Assembly: GCA_002633005.1 (NCBI GenBank)
Contig: NMRA01000113.1
Coordinates: 464,441 to 528,440, forward strand
Origin: Phoronis australis
Lineage: Eukaryota; Phoronida; Phoronidae
Length of the DNA stretch: 64,000 bases
Reading direction: 5' to 3'
The position numbers and the translations under genes were made by a program. This document shows positions 46,335 to 60,167 of this stretch, one piece after another. Positions within the stretch are counted from its first letter, which is position 1; each line of letters opens with the position of its first letter. The notes under the pieces were generated by a model. The model saw only the letters and a list, made by a program, of their open reading frames with translations, was not told where the DNA came from and ran no database searches.

Positions 46335-49300
46335 ATGAACCTGTGAAGAAAAAGAAGTGGAGAAAATCTCTTGTGAAAGCAGTGAAGCCATCAAACCTTC
46401 AAGAAGAGCGCCAGACATTTATGAAGAAACAGTTTGAATACAATCCACAATTCACATACGTCCACCCTATAGACACTGAATTTCATCCAAAGTTTGGATA
46501 CGTTTCAAGCAAATACCTTCCAGAAGTATGCAGTTTTTTGTTTCCATTGTGAAAATGTCTCTGTAAGACATGAGATACATGATGGCAAAAACAAACATAG
46601 GATTTTTCATATAGGGTTAACATTGAACATTGATTGCAATGTTTTTTTTTCTAAAGGATGCAGGACATTTGCATAGTACAGGGATATTGTTTTTAGTGTA
46701 CAATAAGCAATGCAAAAATTCTGAAAATGTTTCATCAAAAATTGAAGACAGAGTTAGAGTCAATTTAGGGAATGCAAAATACCTTTGTTTCTCATTTTAT
46801 TACAAAATCATTACATCTGTTATGATTTCAATCAACTTCAGAAATTATTAAGAATTATTTGGTAACTAATTACTATAAGAGATGTTTTTTGTCTTGAATA
46901 GTGATTTCTTACTTCTTACATATGTAGGCATTTTCAGTGAATATTGTGACTTATTTTTTACACTGTTGAGTTAAGAAATTCCTTTTATTGACTTCTGAAG
47001 TGGAAATAATGTCGCAAACTTTTTGAGATTCCTGCACTAGTCCTCTATGTTAGTATAGATGGTGTAATTCATCATTGCTACATTCTTACTGATTAACGGT
47101 ACAGTACACTTTAAAAGCTTATGCAGTGCTGACATATCAACACAGCTCATTACTTGATATTGTCTATTGCTTTCTCATGATTGTCACCTCTGATAAAACA
47201 GGCATGCATTTCAAGTGCAAATCCAGACATTACTGAAGATTGTTCTGTGAGATTTGGAGATATTTAATGTGTCAGACTTACTGTTTACTGTGTTTGCAGG
47301 CTATCCATATTTTAAAAACCACGCTGGCACGGTTTGGAAGTTATGAAGAGTTTGCGCGAGTTTCTGGTGGAAATGTATTGTCTCTTGGTACATTAAAGCA
47401 ACGAATACAGGATTATATAGAAATTGAGGGACTGGAGGAGCAGATTGATGTGGTGGTGTCTGAGCACTGTGTCTCCAGAGGATGTCTGACTAAGATTGGA
47501 AAAGCAAGGCACCGCCTCACAGTGAAACCAGACATCAGAGAAGGATGGATAGATGGATTACTACGTCATGAAGTTGGTAAGGGGTCAAAGATGCTCACCC
47601 ACTACAGATTACGTTATTTATCGAGTTGGTGTCATTTACTAGTTTCTGAACAAATTCCAATTAAATGTGATCAACTGAATTAGTTTTAAAAATACACTTT
47701 TTTTCTAATAATTAACTAAAATGCAAATAATTGTACTTATCTGAATTAATGCCTATGTCTTGTATGCACCTCAAAATCATCACACCCATGCTGACTTATG
47801 TGTATTAGACACAGAACCAAAACCCTACATGTGCTGACCAAGTGAGTTGCACACCAACTTTCATGCAAGCCGATCATGGTTGCAAACATTTCCCATATCA
47901 CACGCTCAACAAATGTACTTTGCAAATCAACCATTCGGGTAAATGCCCACCCCCAGCCTCTCAGAAATTTTTAAAAGATACGCTTGTCCTAACTTACCAA
48001 CCAAGGAGGCAGTGTGGCCTAGTGTGATAGGTGCCTGCCTTCTTTACTCAAGGTCGTGGGTTTGAGTCCAACTGGGCCACACTGTTAAACCCTTGATTCA
48101 GGTTTCTAGCTCCTCAGCTCGGTTTTAACTACATATTAATAAAGCACAGAAATAGTTCCAGGTGACCAATGCAATGGGCCCACATGTGCCGCCTGCGCAT
48201 GTCTGGTACAACATGTACCAAACTGCCTGCAATTATTTTTTATAACTTCCCAACCTGTTGGCATTCTGGGCTTGGCTTTTCATAATCGTAATAAATCAAT
48301 TATCTTCACTACCAGGACCATAAAACAATTGTTAATCTGTGTTCAGTTACACAGTCCAAGTGGGACAGTTGTATGACTAAGAGCAGGGCTTGAAAAAATA
48401 GATAACAGTCTTTTTGAAACATATACATATATGGCCATAGGCCCAAAGTATAACATATACAGGACAGAACATTGTGAAGTGCGTTACAAACTGGATAATA
48501 AATTGTGACGCTTGAGAGCATGGTGGACGAATTTTAGAAGTAGGATATCCGGAGTTCCCATGAGAGATTCAAATTTAGGTGTTGTGGGAGAATGACAGGA
48601 ATGACCTCAGTGTGGAGAGGAGAGATGACGATTACGAATTCGACTACTGTGGTGACTCGTAGTGGTAGTTATGTTTTTTGGGCCCATGGCTGTATCTCCT
48701 AAACCATTTGCAGGATCTTTTCTAAATTTAGCAAGTGTATTTACATGATGTTGGCAACAGATGACAACTTTCGGACAGATCTGACTACCAGTGTGCCCCC
48801 TCTTAGTGTAAAGAGGACGGTTGACGATAACGAATTCGACTGCTGTGGCCCACCATTTGCGGTGCATTCGTGTGCGCATTTCAACGCTCCACGTTGCCTT
48901 TGTTTACTTTATACAAATTAAGGTAAAAGACAGTAGAGTTTTTACGGAACACTTTAAAAGACCATATTTTTGCTCGTTTGGTTGATGCCAGTTCATGATC
49001 TCACCAGGGTGGTTGCTTTTTTGCCGAGTTACGATTTATTTTAGTCTGGCTATTAGAAGATGTATAAGTTTTCATGGTTGATATGGTAGACTGCCAAGGC
49101 AAATCTGTAAGGGAGCTGACCGCATTATCAGACTCATCAAATTCACCCACAACAAAATCCTCTACTAAATCAAATAGTTGTGTGGATAATAGTAATGCGA
49201 TGATCTACAAGACTACGTCTGCCTCCCTACGGACAGGTAAACTCACCCCTAGTATCACCGGGAAACGACTGTTGACAATATGAATTCAAAGTTCGTGACA

Positions 49301-52300
49301 CAACTCAATAGGTCAATTTCAAAGGCCTAATGTGTGAACAACACACATCCACAAAATTCTGAGCCACTGTGGCGACTATTTACCCCCTCCACGCCAAAGA
49401 TGGTTTGCAAGACTCTCAATTTAAATGACTAGGGTGTTAATCCAAATGTGGTATAACTATATAACTTATTCTAATCAAGTTTTTTGCGATTTTAATGTTT
49501 AGATTGTATGTAGGAAGTGTCCGGTTAAGCTCTGGCAAAAAAGGTTCTTTTAAGAACCTTAAAATGTATTAATCCATGGAGTTCATGGCAGCGAGTCCTA
49601 ATGCATAGCATATGTCGTTGCACTCAATACTTCAGATGTTTGTGTTGATTTNCCAGGACCATAAAACAATTGTTAATCTGTGTTCAGTTACACAGTCCAA
49701 GTGGGACAGTTGTATGACTAAGAGCAGGGCTTGAAAAAATAAATAACAGTCTTTTTGAAACATATACATATATGGCCATAGGCCCAAAGTATAACATATA
49801 CAGGACAGAACATTGTCAAGTGCGTTACAAACTGGATAATAAATTGTGACGTTTGAGAGCATGGTGGACGAATTTTAGAAGTAGGATATCCGGAGTTCCC
49901 ATGAGAGATTCAAATTTAGGTGTTGTGGGAGAATGACAGGAATGACCTCAGTGTGGAGAGGACAGATGACGATTACGAATTCGACTACTGTGGTGACTCG
50001 TAGTGGTAGTTATGTTTTTTTTTGGGCCCATGGCTGTATCTCCTAAACCATTTGCAGGATCTTTTCTAAATTTAGCAAGTGTATTTACATGATGTTGGCA
50101 ACAGATGACAACAACTTTCGGACAGATCTGACTACCAGTGTGCCCCCTCTCAGTGTAAAGAGGACGGTTGACGATAACAAATTCGACTGCTGTGGCCCAC
50201 CATTTGCGGTGCATTCGTGTGCACATTTCAACGCTCCACGTTGCCTTTGTTTACTTTATACACATTAAGGTAAAAGACAGTAGGGTTTTTACGGAACACT
50301 TTAAAAGACCATATTTTTGCTCGTTTGGTTGATGCCAGTTCATCATCTCACCAGGGTGGCTGCTTTTTTGCAGAGTTCTGATTTATTTTAGTCTGGCTAT
50401 TAGAAGATGTATAAGTTTTCATGGTTGATATGGTAGACTGCCAAGGCAAATCTGTAAGGGAGCTGACCGCATTATCAGACTCATCAAATTCACCCACAAC
50501 AAAATCCTCTACTAAATCAAATAGTTGTGTGGATAATAGTAATGCGATGATCTACAAGACTACGTCTGCCTCCCGACGGACAGGTAAACTCACCCCTAGT
50601 ATCACCGGGAAACGACTGTTGACAATATGAATTCAAAGTTCGTGACACAACTCAATAGGTCAATTTCAAAGGCCTATTGTGTGAACAACACACATCCACA
50701 AAATTCTGAGCCACTGTGGCGACTATTTACCCCCTCCACGCCAAAGATGGTTTGCAAGACTCTCAATTTAAATGACTAGGGTGTTAATCCAAATGTGGTA
50801 TAACTATATAACTTATTCTAATCAATTTTTTTGCGATTTTAATGTTTAGATTGTACGTAGGAAGTGTCCGGTTAAGCTCTGGCAAAAAAGGTTCTTTTAA
50901 GAACCTTAAAATGTATTAATCCATGGAGTTCATGGCAGCGAGTCCTAATGCATAGCATATGTCGTTGCACTCAATACTTCAGATGTTTGTGTTGATTTTT
51001 TGACTTTTCATATTTAAAAAAATATTGAACAACACTGACATGGTTATAGAACTATCTCAGTGAGCAATATGGGCAAAAGAAATCATAAAATGTGCATAAT
51101 CACATCAGAAACAAGTGTAGTCCGGTATTAAATCAGCCAATGTTCACATTTAGCTATGGAAGGACATGTCTTTAGGTAAGTGGGCATGTAGGCCTATACA
51201 TTCATAGACCTTTTGTGATCTATGCTTCACATTCCAGCTTGTGGAGAAAGCCATGGTTATGTAGTGTGAGCATTTGACCATGCACATGTTAAACATGGTG
51301 CATATTTAAAGCTTTTGTACAATTTATGTGTTTTTAAGGTACACACTATATGAGAAGCTTCAACAACTCGCAGCATCCTTGGAATAGCAAAAGAAAACGT
51401 AAGAGGTTCAAGCTGTTACCTCTCAACCCAACCGAGGAGGGCTTGGCATCGTTGCACACGATTCTCTTCCGCAAGAGTCCATCTTTATGGAGAGCTGCAT
51501 TGCTTTATTATACAGCGTACATGGCATCAAAAATGTCATTTTGTAGACTCTTCCATAATCTGGAGCGATTTGTGTTGGACCCAGAGGTTCGATTTGATTT
51601 CTGTCTGCGATCAAAACGAGGATTAACAGATACATCCAAACCTGGTACGGGCATCGAGTACAGTAAAACTTCTTCAATTTGGGATAAAAATAATGGCTAA
51701 ATGGCCATATTTCTATTTTTCAAAGGCTTAACACATTGCTGCAAATGCTCAACACTTTACCAAATGCTGTTTAGTAACAGCTACACCTTACAAACCATGG
51801 TAAAAGCAAAGTAAATTTTCTTGAAAAGTTAATTTTATTCAGAAGTTTGTCAGAATGAAATTTCACCCGTCTTCCATATTGTGTCCAAAGCTGAAGACTT
51901 TTTACCATAAATAAATGTTATCCTTCATGTAGAAAGTGGTTACCCTGTGTCTGTTCCTATAAGTATAACGGATAATGTCGACAAATTATGAGTTTGATTT
52001 TGAGTACAACGATTAGACCCAGAGATTAGGTGTTAGTGAAATTTTGCCATAACCTAAATGGAATCTGTGCTCATAAGTGAATGTTTCAGTTACCCAATAG
52101 AACATCAGCTGATGTTACAGCGCCAATTTTAAGAAGGGGTCATCAAATCAGCCAGATCATGATGCTAATATTCTGATCCCACATAAGTTCATTTTTATAA
52201 AACTTCCATTTTCTAACCTAAGAAGAAAATTCAAGGTCTTTGATGCTTAATATTCCACAAACAATCTGGTTACATGTCAATATTTCAAAATATTGACTAG

Positions 52301-52870
52301 GGTGTATTGACTGCTGATCAGCTTAAAACACTAAATGTATTACCTAGGTGAGCATTATGATTTGATCATTGAAGTGAAGCACTTGGTGCCTAATTTACAA
52401 ATGAAAACTTTGAATAACTTATGTTATGTATTCTTGATGTTGTGTTGGTGTCTGGTTATTATTACTGGGGGAATCAGTCAGTAATTGTTCCCAGTATATG
52501 GAGCCAGGCACTCTGCAACTTTGGGACAAAATTAAATTACAGTAAGTTTCCATAAGATTTGATTTAAATTATAAGTTACAGGAAACAGATGTGGTTTTCC
52601 ATTAAACTAGAAAAATTGTCTATTTCAGGGGCATTCTGTAAAGACCAGGTGTATCTGCAAGGTGTCTTGGAAATCTTAAAGAATCGCAGCCTAATTGACT
52701 TCCAACAATTGATGAAGCTAGGCAAAATATCATACAGAGACATCACTAAGTTGTCTGGACTTACAGTTACTACAGCAACTATCCTTCCAAGTTTCATGGA
52801 AGATATGCAAACATATCATAAGCGCCTAGAGTATATCATACGATTTAATGGATTAGCAAATTTTGTGTAG
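46335..52870 (+). CDS. MATCAP-family tubulin tyrosine carboxypeptidase, last four exons (5' end not found)
   Basis: Exons 46335-46525, 47300-47576, 51339-51644 and 52629-52870 (stop TAG) read in one frame for about 337 residues. They match the KIAA0895/KIAA0895L (MATCAP) family in order: KPSNLQEERQTFMKKQF, YNPQFTY, LARFGSYEEFARVSGG, RHEV|GTHYMRSFNNSQHPWN, LNPTEEGLASLHTILFRKSP, LWRAALLYYTAYMASKMSF, LRSKRGLTDTSKPG and FCKDQVYLQGVLEIL. The zinc-protease motif HEVGTH is intact but split by intron 2. MATCAP enzymes remove the C-terminal tyrosine of alpha-tubulin. The C-terminus (FNGLANFV) is a few residues shorter than in vertebrate members. No start codon or 5' exon is identified upstream. It is unclear whether this equals MATCAP1 or MATCAP2. 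Confidence 0.88.
48006..48084 (+). repeat. tRNA-derived SINE-like unit
   Basis: AGTGTGG at the start pairs with CCACACT at the end like an acceptor stem. GGCCTAGTGTGATAGG is A-box-like and GTGGGTTTGAGTCC B-box-like. The T arm has a mismatch and there are extra bases, so it is a tRNA relic or SINE rather than a working tRNA. It lies in the MATCAP intron. Confidence 0.5.
48312..50998. repeat. 1.34 kb tandem duplication joined by a single N
   Basis: Copy 1 is 48312-49651, an N is at 49652, and copy 2 is 49653 to about 50998. Copies differ by scattered substitutions and small indels (for example a T-run of 6 versus 9 and ACAACTTT versus ACAACAACTTT), of the order of 1%. Each holds modules of the interspersed repeat and the same meaningless ORFs. 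It lies in the MATCAP intron that splits HEVGTH. Confidence 0.9.
51645..52628. other. MATCAP last intron
   Basis: It runs from GTACGG to CTATTTCAG. AT-rich; nothing else visible. Confidence 0.7.
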
Positions 52871-53202
52871 CAGTTGAAGCCAAGCAGTGCTACCTTATTT
52901 GTGTAACTGTATAATACTCATTCAGGCTACCCTAACAACACGACTTGCACAGTTATCAACATAGTTCCCCATATACTAAGACGGCTCACAGGACTGTGAA
53001 CTCAGTTCACCTGACCCGCCAACACATGCCTGGAATGGTAAAACACAGCTCATTAATGACTCACATCCACTCAGGAAGATGGCTCATGAACCGCAAGCAT
53101 GGCACTGATACCTATAAACATGCCCCACTGACAGTGTTCGGTGATAGCTACTTCTTCCACATGAGGGCGTGAACAAATACTACGGACAATATTTAGAATT
53201 AA

Positions 53203-54255
53203 CTTAATTTTGATAAATATTTAGTTGCGACTAGACAACATAGAAACCAGTTTTAATTACATCTTTTCTACACTATTTGAATAGTACTTAAGAAATTTGA
53301 TAAGTTGTAAGAAAAATGTAATCTCAAACACGCAGTACTAAAGTATACATTTTATCCAGATGCCGCATTTGTGGTTTTGAACTGTTTGTTAGTATGTGCG
53401 AGTCTGCGAGCCATGGTTTTTAGGCGCATGAGGCATCTTTTGCTTACAGGCTCTGGGCAGTGTTCACAAGTGGGTGTTCACAAGTGCACAAGCCGTATTG
53501 TTCGGGTAGCAATCAAGCTGGTAGCATAAAAAAGGGGGATACTACAAGTGGTGAAATTGAATTTCAACCCATGTTCATCCTTAATATGGTCTGTGAGGTT
53601 GTGAAGTCTATACTAATGTTTTGCATTTATGTGAACCAAGTTCATCAAAATTCACAAGGAGTCCGTAGGGTCTTTAATGGGAGACTTTCAAGACGTGACA
53701 AGGTGGGGGGCACTGGATATAATTGGCNCTTAATTTTGATAAATATTTAGTTGCGACTAAAGACAACATAGAAACCAGTTTTAATTACATCTTTTCTACA
53801 CTATTTGAATAGTACTTAAGAAATTTGATAAGTTGTAAGAAAAATGTAATCTCAAAGACGCAGTACAAAAGCATACATTTTATCCAGATGCCGCATTTGT
53901 GGTTTTGAACTGTTTGTTAGTATGTGCGAGTCTGCGAGCCATGGTTTTTAGGCGCATGAGGCATCTTTTGCTTACAGGCTCTGGGCAGTGTTCACAAGTG
54001 GGTGTTCACAAGTGCATAAGCCGTATTGTTCGGGTAGCAATCAAGCTGGTAGCATAAAAAAGGGGGATACTACAAGTGGTGAAATTGAATTTCAAACCAT
54101 GTTCACCCTTAACATGGTCTGTGTGGTTGTGAAGTCTATACTAATGTTTTGCATTTATGTGAACCAAGTTCATCAAAATTCGCAAGGAGTTCGTAGGGTC
54201 TTTAATGGGAGACTTTCAAGACGTGACAAGGTGGGGGGCACTGGATATAATTGGC
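53203..54255. repeat. ~526 bp tandem duplication joined by a single N
   Basis: Copy 1 is 53203-53727, an N is at 53728, and copy 2 is 53729-54255. Copies are nearly identical, with a few substitutions. It lies downstream of the MATCAP stop codon. Confidence 0.9.
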
Positions 54256-55750
54256 ATCATGTGTAACCACCTACACTGTAGAAGACCTTTTCACAACCAG
54301 CTAAAATGAAAAATTAGTACCTTGTGGTATTATCAGGTAGATGCAAGTCACCAGTTCCATGTGATCAGCCCCACATTCGTCTCCTATTAGATGACCTACA
54401 GTGCTGGATTAAGGTTTCTTGAGGCCCCAAATTGCACATCTTTCTCCATTTCTCATTAGTTATAAGCCTTCCAAGTGTTTTCCAGGTGTCCGTAATCTTG
54501 CCGCGTTATTCTTCCATCTCGAAATGAACTTTTTAAAATCATTTTACATACATGTGATGATGGAAACATTTATTTTTATACTTAATATATACAGGAATTT
54601 TATTTTTTAGATTATTTATTATTGAATAAATGTCTTCATGGAATTGTGTGTAAATGTCTAAATGTACATAAATCAGTCCTCACACTAACCCTGATCAACA
54701 AGACACGTGCTAATTTAATTATTTAAAGTGTAACTCGCAGGCTAATTCATTTCTCTATGATGGCTTGGCCAAATTATTTAGAAACACAACATATAGTGAC
54801 GATGTGAATATGAAGTGGGTTTAAAATTTCAAAATGTTTCTAAGAACGAGTTTTGTGACGAAAATGATCTGCCGCAAATCACTGAACAATCGATGTCCAG
54901 TATTGTGACATGGCACTGGCGCATAACACTGGATGATGTGAGCCCGTGAGGTACGTCATTAGTGCAAAGGTCACCTACCGGGTATATGCAGAATTTTTTG
55001 ATTACACATTTATATTGTTGTCAAATACAGCTGCACTTTGTTTAATGTAGATTATGTTAAGAGCATTGCTGTTTAATTCCTGCTAAACATTGGCACACTT
55101 AAAAGCACGCAAATACAAAGTTAAAGATAATACACCACATTGAAATACAAACTCCAATAGGACCTAAGTGCAGCAGTGTTTGATCCACTTTACTTTAAGG
55201 GCAATTTGCTAAACATAATGTTTTGCTGCACTCTCAGGACCTAGAGATTTGAGATTGTTGCTCAATTGCAACAGAACAAAACACTTGACCTAAAGTTGTG
55301 CATGTGATCCACAACTGCCAAGCTGTTCAAACCGTTTTCAAAGCACGAACTATTTCATCACCCTCTACTCTGTTCAATTTGATATGGCTTAGTTCAGCTT
55401 AATAGCATCTCAACTGAAATTCCTTGTCGCAGTAACGGCTAAGCGCAAACAGTAAGCAAGAATTCAAGTGCGCATTCTCAAGGTTACAAGTGACAGGAGT
55501 TGCAGTGGCAATAGTCGGATATAACGTGCCCATATTTTGAGAACCAGTTTGATGCCTGTTATTCAGTGGAAAAAAATGGTTATCAAAACTCGGGCACGTA
55601 ATATCTGACCATTAAAGTTGCAGTTTATGTTGTGAAAAATTATCAAAGTTTTTGCATATTAGTATACTAATGGATGAACATTACCACGTGAAAACCACAA
55701 CCAGCCCATCCTAAGCCGAATTCTTTTACAGAATGGGGACTCAAGAGTTA
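54256..55750. other. Intergenic stretch between MATCAP and RPL13
   Basis: The two genes converge here. AT-rich, no gene or clear repeat seen; it should contain both 3' UTRs and poly(A) sites, which I cannot place. Confidence 0.5.
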
Positions 55751-55890
55751 AATGTTAAGGGAATTCCCAAGACGGACAAATACATAACATGCATCCACAT
55801 ACTATTTGTGGGTGCATAAGATTAAAACTTGTACAACAGCTATGGTCAAATTTTTCTATTTTGTCACATACTTTATACAGGCAATACGCA

Positions 55891-58733
55891 TTATTTGTTG
55901 TCTTCAGCTGCTTCCCGGGCTTTCTTCTTTCTATATCCATCCAGACGTTTGTGAGCACGAGCAACACGAATTGCTGTGAATGCACTGAACTTCCTCTCCT
56001 CGTCTGTGATAGCACGTGCCTTTTCTTTCTTTTGTACGTGAGTAATGGGCATAACATCACCAGACAGTTGTGTGGCCATCTTAAGTTCTTCAGGCTGCGG
56101 GGGAATACTAATATGTTAGCATAACTTTCACTCATCAAAAAATCACTTCAAGAATGAGTAGTTTCAATTGAAATTGAAGAGTACACTGAGGATTCCTTCA
56201 GATTGTCCATCTCTATGAGGGCAGAAAACAAAAACAAGGAAGTAACATGAATCTAGGACAAGACTGACCTTACACGAAGGAAATCTTTACACCACGATCT
56301 CAGGTCTTGAATACTTACACACCAACATTGTGATTGTGACCAAACAATAGTATCTTGTTCACTGACCAAACACAATGCCCGACTACTTGTTGAACACAAT
56401 ACATTACTGTGATCACCAAAGATTTAAAAAAACGTTCAAAATCTTTGGTTGACATCAAGTATTGAAAGAAGTGTGACAGTAAAATTATGGGCAACTAAAT
56501 TGCCCGTTGTTTGATTTCATGACCACCAAAAAGCACAAAACAGTCTACCGTAAACACAAAATATGTACTTACCGAGGCATCTCCCTTGGCTGGCTTACTG
56601 GCTTTCTTCGGGAAGAGGATCAGCTTGGACCTGTATTCCTTCAGTCTCTGCACATTCTGCTGTAAGGACTCCACCGACAAGTTGCGCCTTCGGAAGTCGA
56701 CAGAGATGCCAATAGTGCGTGCATACTTCTTGCCAATGCCAGCAGCCTAAAAAGAATTAACAGATATGCCAACTGAATCATGAATAGAACTATAAATTTG
56801 CCATTTCACAAGCGATAGACATGTCAGTGAACATTCAAATGAAAGTGCCCTCATGGAGCTATACTTGGTGAAATGAGACCGAAAATGAGTACGACGACAA
56901 AAGAAATATCAACACTGACGACAATGCTGCCACTACATTCAAGAACATTGACAAAGAGGACGCATCCAATACTGATGGTAGGGCAACCCTAACAACAATC
57001 ACGAAGCTGCAAATATTGACATAGTCGGCGACATATAGCATTGCCAAACCGACGATGCCAGCAACAGCAACACCATTACTGACAATCATATCACTGAAGG
57101 TAACTGAAAACATCATCACTGCAATTGTCGTCATCATCAAACATTAAAAACAATACTGATAAAGAAAAAAAGGGTTGTACGAGGAGTTCAACTGATAAGA
57201 AAGTGAGGAAAGATCAAGTCAATATAACAACTGTCATCATAAAATCTCAACTCAAGAACAGTTAGTCGTAGAGAGAAATGAATGTCACACTCCATGTCAA
57301 CTTAAGGATGCTGAAACTGTCTTTTCACCGAATTTCAGAAAAATCCTTCTAAGGCCCCAAAGCTAGAGCTCTGCAAAAACTGATTTCGAATAAATGCCAT
57401 CACAGAGCCATCTTGTTTCAGATTTCGTCAAGAAACAATGGGTTATGAGAAATTTCATGTCGATTAGAGAAGAAATGCAACCTGTAAAGTTTGTATGAGC
57501 AAAAAAAACAACAAAGTTCACAACACATGAACATGCTTGACAAAACTTGACTATATTAATTAAGTTGTTCAGTGCTGAAATGTTGACAACTGTTGAGGTG
57601 ACTGCAATAACTGAAAGACAATAATTGTGGCAAGTTTCATAAAGCCAACATAAATAACCTGAAAACTAGTGAAATACCAGTACTGTTAAAGATTAGCAAA
57701 CATAATATGTAGCAATACACTAAAACTTGATGCAAGTTAGATAGTGTTCTTGCATTACTCTTCTTTCTCTTTCCATCCTGGCGTAGGAAGTGAACTCTAC
57801 TCAGGAGCGATTCATAGAGAAAGGTTTATACCCTAAAGTGACATTTCAACCACAACCTATGGTATATAACAGCAGCACAATGTTGACACAAAGAACACTG
57901 CGTCTCATGATTTTACATCAGCTCAAGATAAACAAGCTGAGATGTTCTAAAGCACAACAACAAATCAATATTTTGCTACTAGCTTGGTTCAACTGCATCC
58001 AGTTTAAATAAATGCAACATGTTTCAACTCGTAAGACATTGAAGACATTGGTCATTTTTTCAGCATAACAGGGCACCTTGGATGTTTGACAGTAGTTTAT
58101 TGCACGGATTACTGGCGTTTACCTATACAACAAATCCTTCATGATATAGATATACACAGATTTTTGATCATGTTCATGAGTTTTGTAATTCTCATCAAGT
58201 TTGAATTTTCCGTTGTGGAGAACACTGTACTTTTGGCAACGGCAAACACTAATGGCCCATTACAATGACTAAGTAATGGAATTTGAGCCACGCATTTACT
58301 TACACAATTAAAATATAGAGAGATCATATAGTTGGCACCAAACACAAGAGATATGTTGCATAACCTTGCCAAACTCACAAGACACCCACCTAACTGAAAG
58401 CACCCCGTAATCTTTCTAAAGTGAACGATGATATTCCAGTAAAAATATTTTCATAACGTGCTAGTTTCTCAACACATTAAACTCTACCTTCAGCTCCTGT
58501 AGTGTAAAGCCACGGCCAAGTCTGACTTTAGTGTTGTACTTGAATGTTGGACATCGGACAATTGGCCGGATTGGCCCAGCTACAGGGCGAGGGGCGATAG
58601 TGCGAGCCTTCTTTTGACGTCTCTCGTAGCGACGTTTTTTGCGCATAGGCTGTTCAAACCAGGACTTCACATACCTCTGCCAGTCTTTATGGAAATGCCC
58701 ATTGGGCACCATATTGTTACGTTTTGGGGCCAT
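55891..58733 (-). CDS. RPL13: 60S ribosomal protein L13 (eL13)
   Basis: Complete coding sequence in three exons: 58733-58488 (82 codons), 56746-56573 (58 codons) and 56094-55891 (67 codons plus TAA), total 207 residues against 211 in human. It opens [20 protein letters not shown] and carries [40 protein letters not shown] and a Lys-rich tail ([15 protein letters not shown]). eL13 is a component of the cytosolic large ribosomal subunit. The first coding exon begins at 58742 with TTGCAG before CAATTAAAG-ATG, so a 5' non-coding exon lies upstream. Introns were scanned for box C/D snoRNAs and none was convincing. Confidence 0.95.
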
Positions 58734-59911
58734 CTTTAATTGCTGCAACAAAATCAAAACTATATTACGGTGTTTAACCAAAATGCACCAACATTGGCAA
58801 CATGAAATTCTGGAATCAAATTATATGTTTAGCTCAGTCCGGCAAGCCCATTAAAACTGGATGCGAAACATGGCCCATAGGTCTTCCAGACTGGTGCTTA
58901 AGCGTGAGTATGTGTGGGTTAATTCGCCCACACCCACCTTTTCTCTAAAATGATCCTTGCTTAACCATACAATGGAGACACCACCGGTTAAACACAGTTT
59001 AGTTTCCAAACATGCACTTTCTAGAAATCACCTGCAAGAATACAGCCATCATCAAATTTAACTAGCAGAAACTATTACTCGCAACTTGTCTGTGAACAAG
59101 CATTTACGGACATGCTCATAAGTTAGAACCTTTGAAACACAAATTGACTAAAATGTTGCAAATAACAATTTTACCTGTGATACTTGCAAGGTCTAAATGA
59201 ATCAAAATAGAGTAGTGGTTGCTAAAAATATCAACATGTTTCGGACAAATGTCTTCCCCAAGCCTCTGGAGTAAAGTGGCACTGGTCGGATACTGTGATC
59301 CTTGACTTAAAGAACCAGGCAATCACTGAATAACTGACCTGATGTATTCAGTGGATTGAAATTGGTTCTCAAAATTGGAGACCGCTATATTCAATCAGTG
59401 CTGAGTAAAATTAATGTTGTTGGGTGATTTAAGAAAAGACATCAATATTTAACCTACTGACATAGTTTTTACGTGTATGCCATTTGGAAACGGGTGTGAA
59501 TGTGAGTACCTGAATGGGAATGCGTAAGCATTCCATCAACTGAAGTCTAAACTCAAATATAGCACTGCTCTGATAAAGCAATCACAGTTAAGAGTACCAG
59601 TTTCAGCCGCTGAATAATGAGGCCGTTATTCAACGAGTGCTCTCTACATCAGGCCCGCTAAAGCCGACCAGTGCCATGAAATTATCCGATTTGAGAACCT
59701 GCTTTTGCTGATAATTTGCCCACGAAAATGTTCTGCAACCACTGCAACAAATGACCATTAACTGGCGACACTCACGACAAATGAAATGAAAATCTCATCT
59801 GATCAAAACTAAGGATATTCTTAACTTCACTAAAATCGTTTATCAAAATGTAAAAAAGAGTGATGATATGGATTTTTAGAGACCATTCAGACCAAGAATA
59901 TTCACACTAAC

Positions 59912-59945
59912 CAGACGGCAATATGGCCGACAGGAAAAAGGAAGA
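59912..59945 (-). promoter_or_regulatory. RPL13: Likely RPL13 transcription start and 5' non-coding exon (TOP-like pyrimidine tract)
   Basis: On the minus strand the sequence reads TTCTTCCTTTTTCCTG, then about 25 bases without ATG, then the donor CGTCTG|GTTAGTG at 59912. A pyrimidine run at the cap site is the hallmark of animal ribosomal-protein mRNAs, which are translated under TOR/LARP1 control. The spliced leader would be roughly 30-35 bases plus CAATTAAAG. The exact cap site is inferred. Confidence 0.6.
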
Positions 59946-60167
59946 ATTATGGGATATGTGACGTAAAAACTAAGATGTCAGCCCCCAGTCTACATGTATG
60001 GTGACTTTCAACAGAACAAACATTTGATCGCATTTAAACAAAAATCCGGCTTATGCAGGAAAAACGTGGTTCAACAAATGGCAAGTACTTGTCATGTTTC
60101 GGATCACTGACCTTCGGAAACTATCCAACACTTCATTTCGTGTTGTAATAATTGTCGATGCCCGCCC

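Noticed and set aside
48006-48084. Functional tRNA gene (acceptor ends pair)
   Set aside because: Extra bases and a mismatched T arm; the anticodon loop is eight bases. Treated as a tRNA-derived repeat.
49074-49283. 69-codon ORF (MVDMVDCQGKSVREL..) present twice
   Set aside because: It is repeated only because the whole 1.34 kb block is duplicated around the N; no recognised family, and the flanks are interspersed-repeat sequence.
56747-59911. Intronic box C/D snoRNAs in RPL13, as in vertebrates
   Set aside because: TGATGA-like strings occur on the minus strand (near 57130, 57240 and 59050), but none has a CTGA box at a suitable distance with closing stem.
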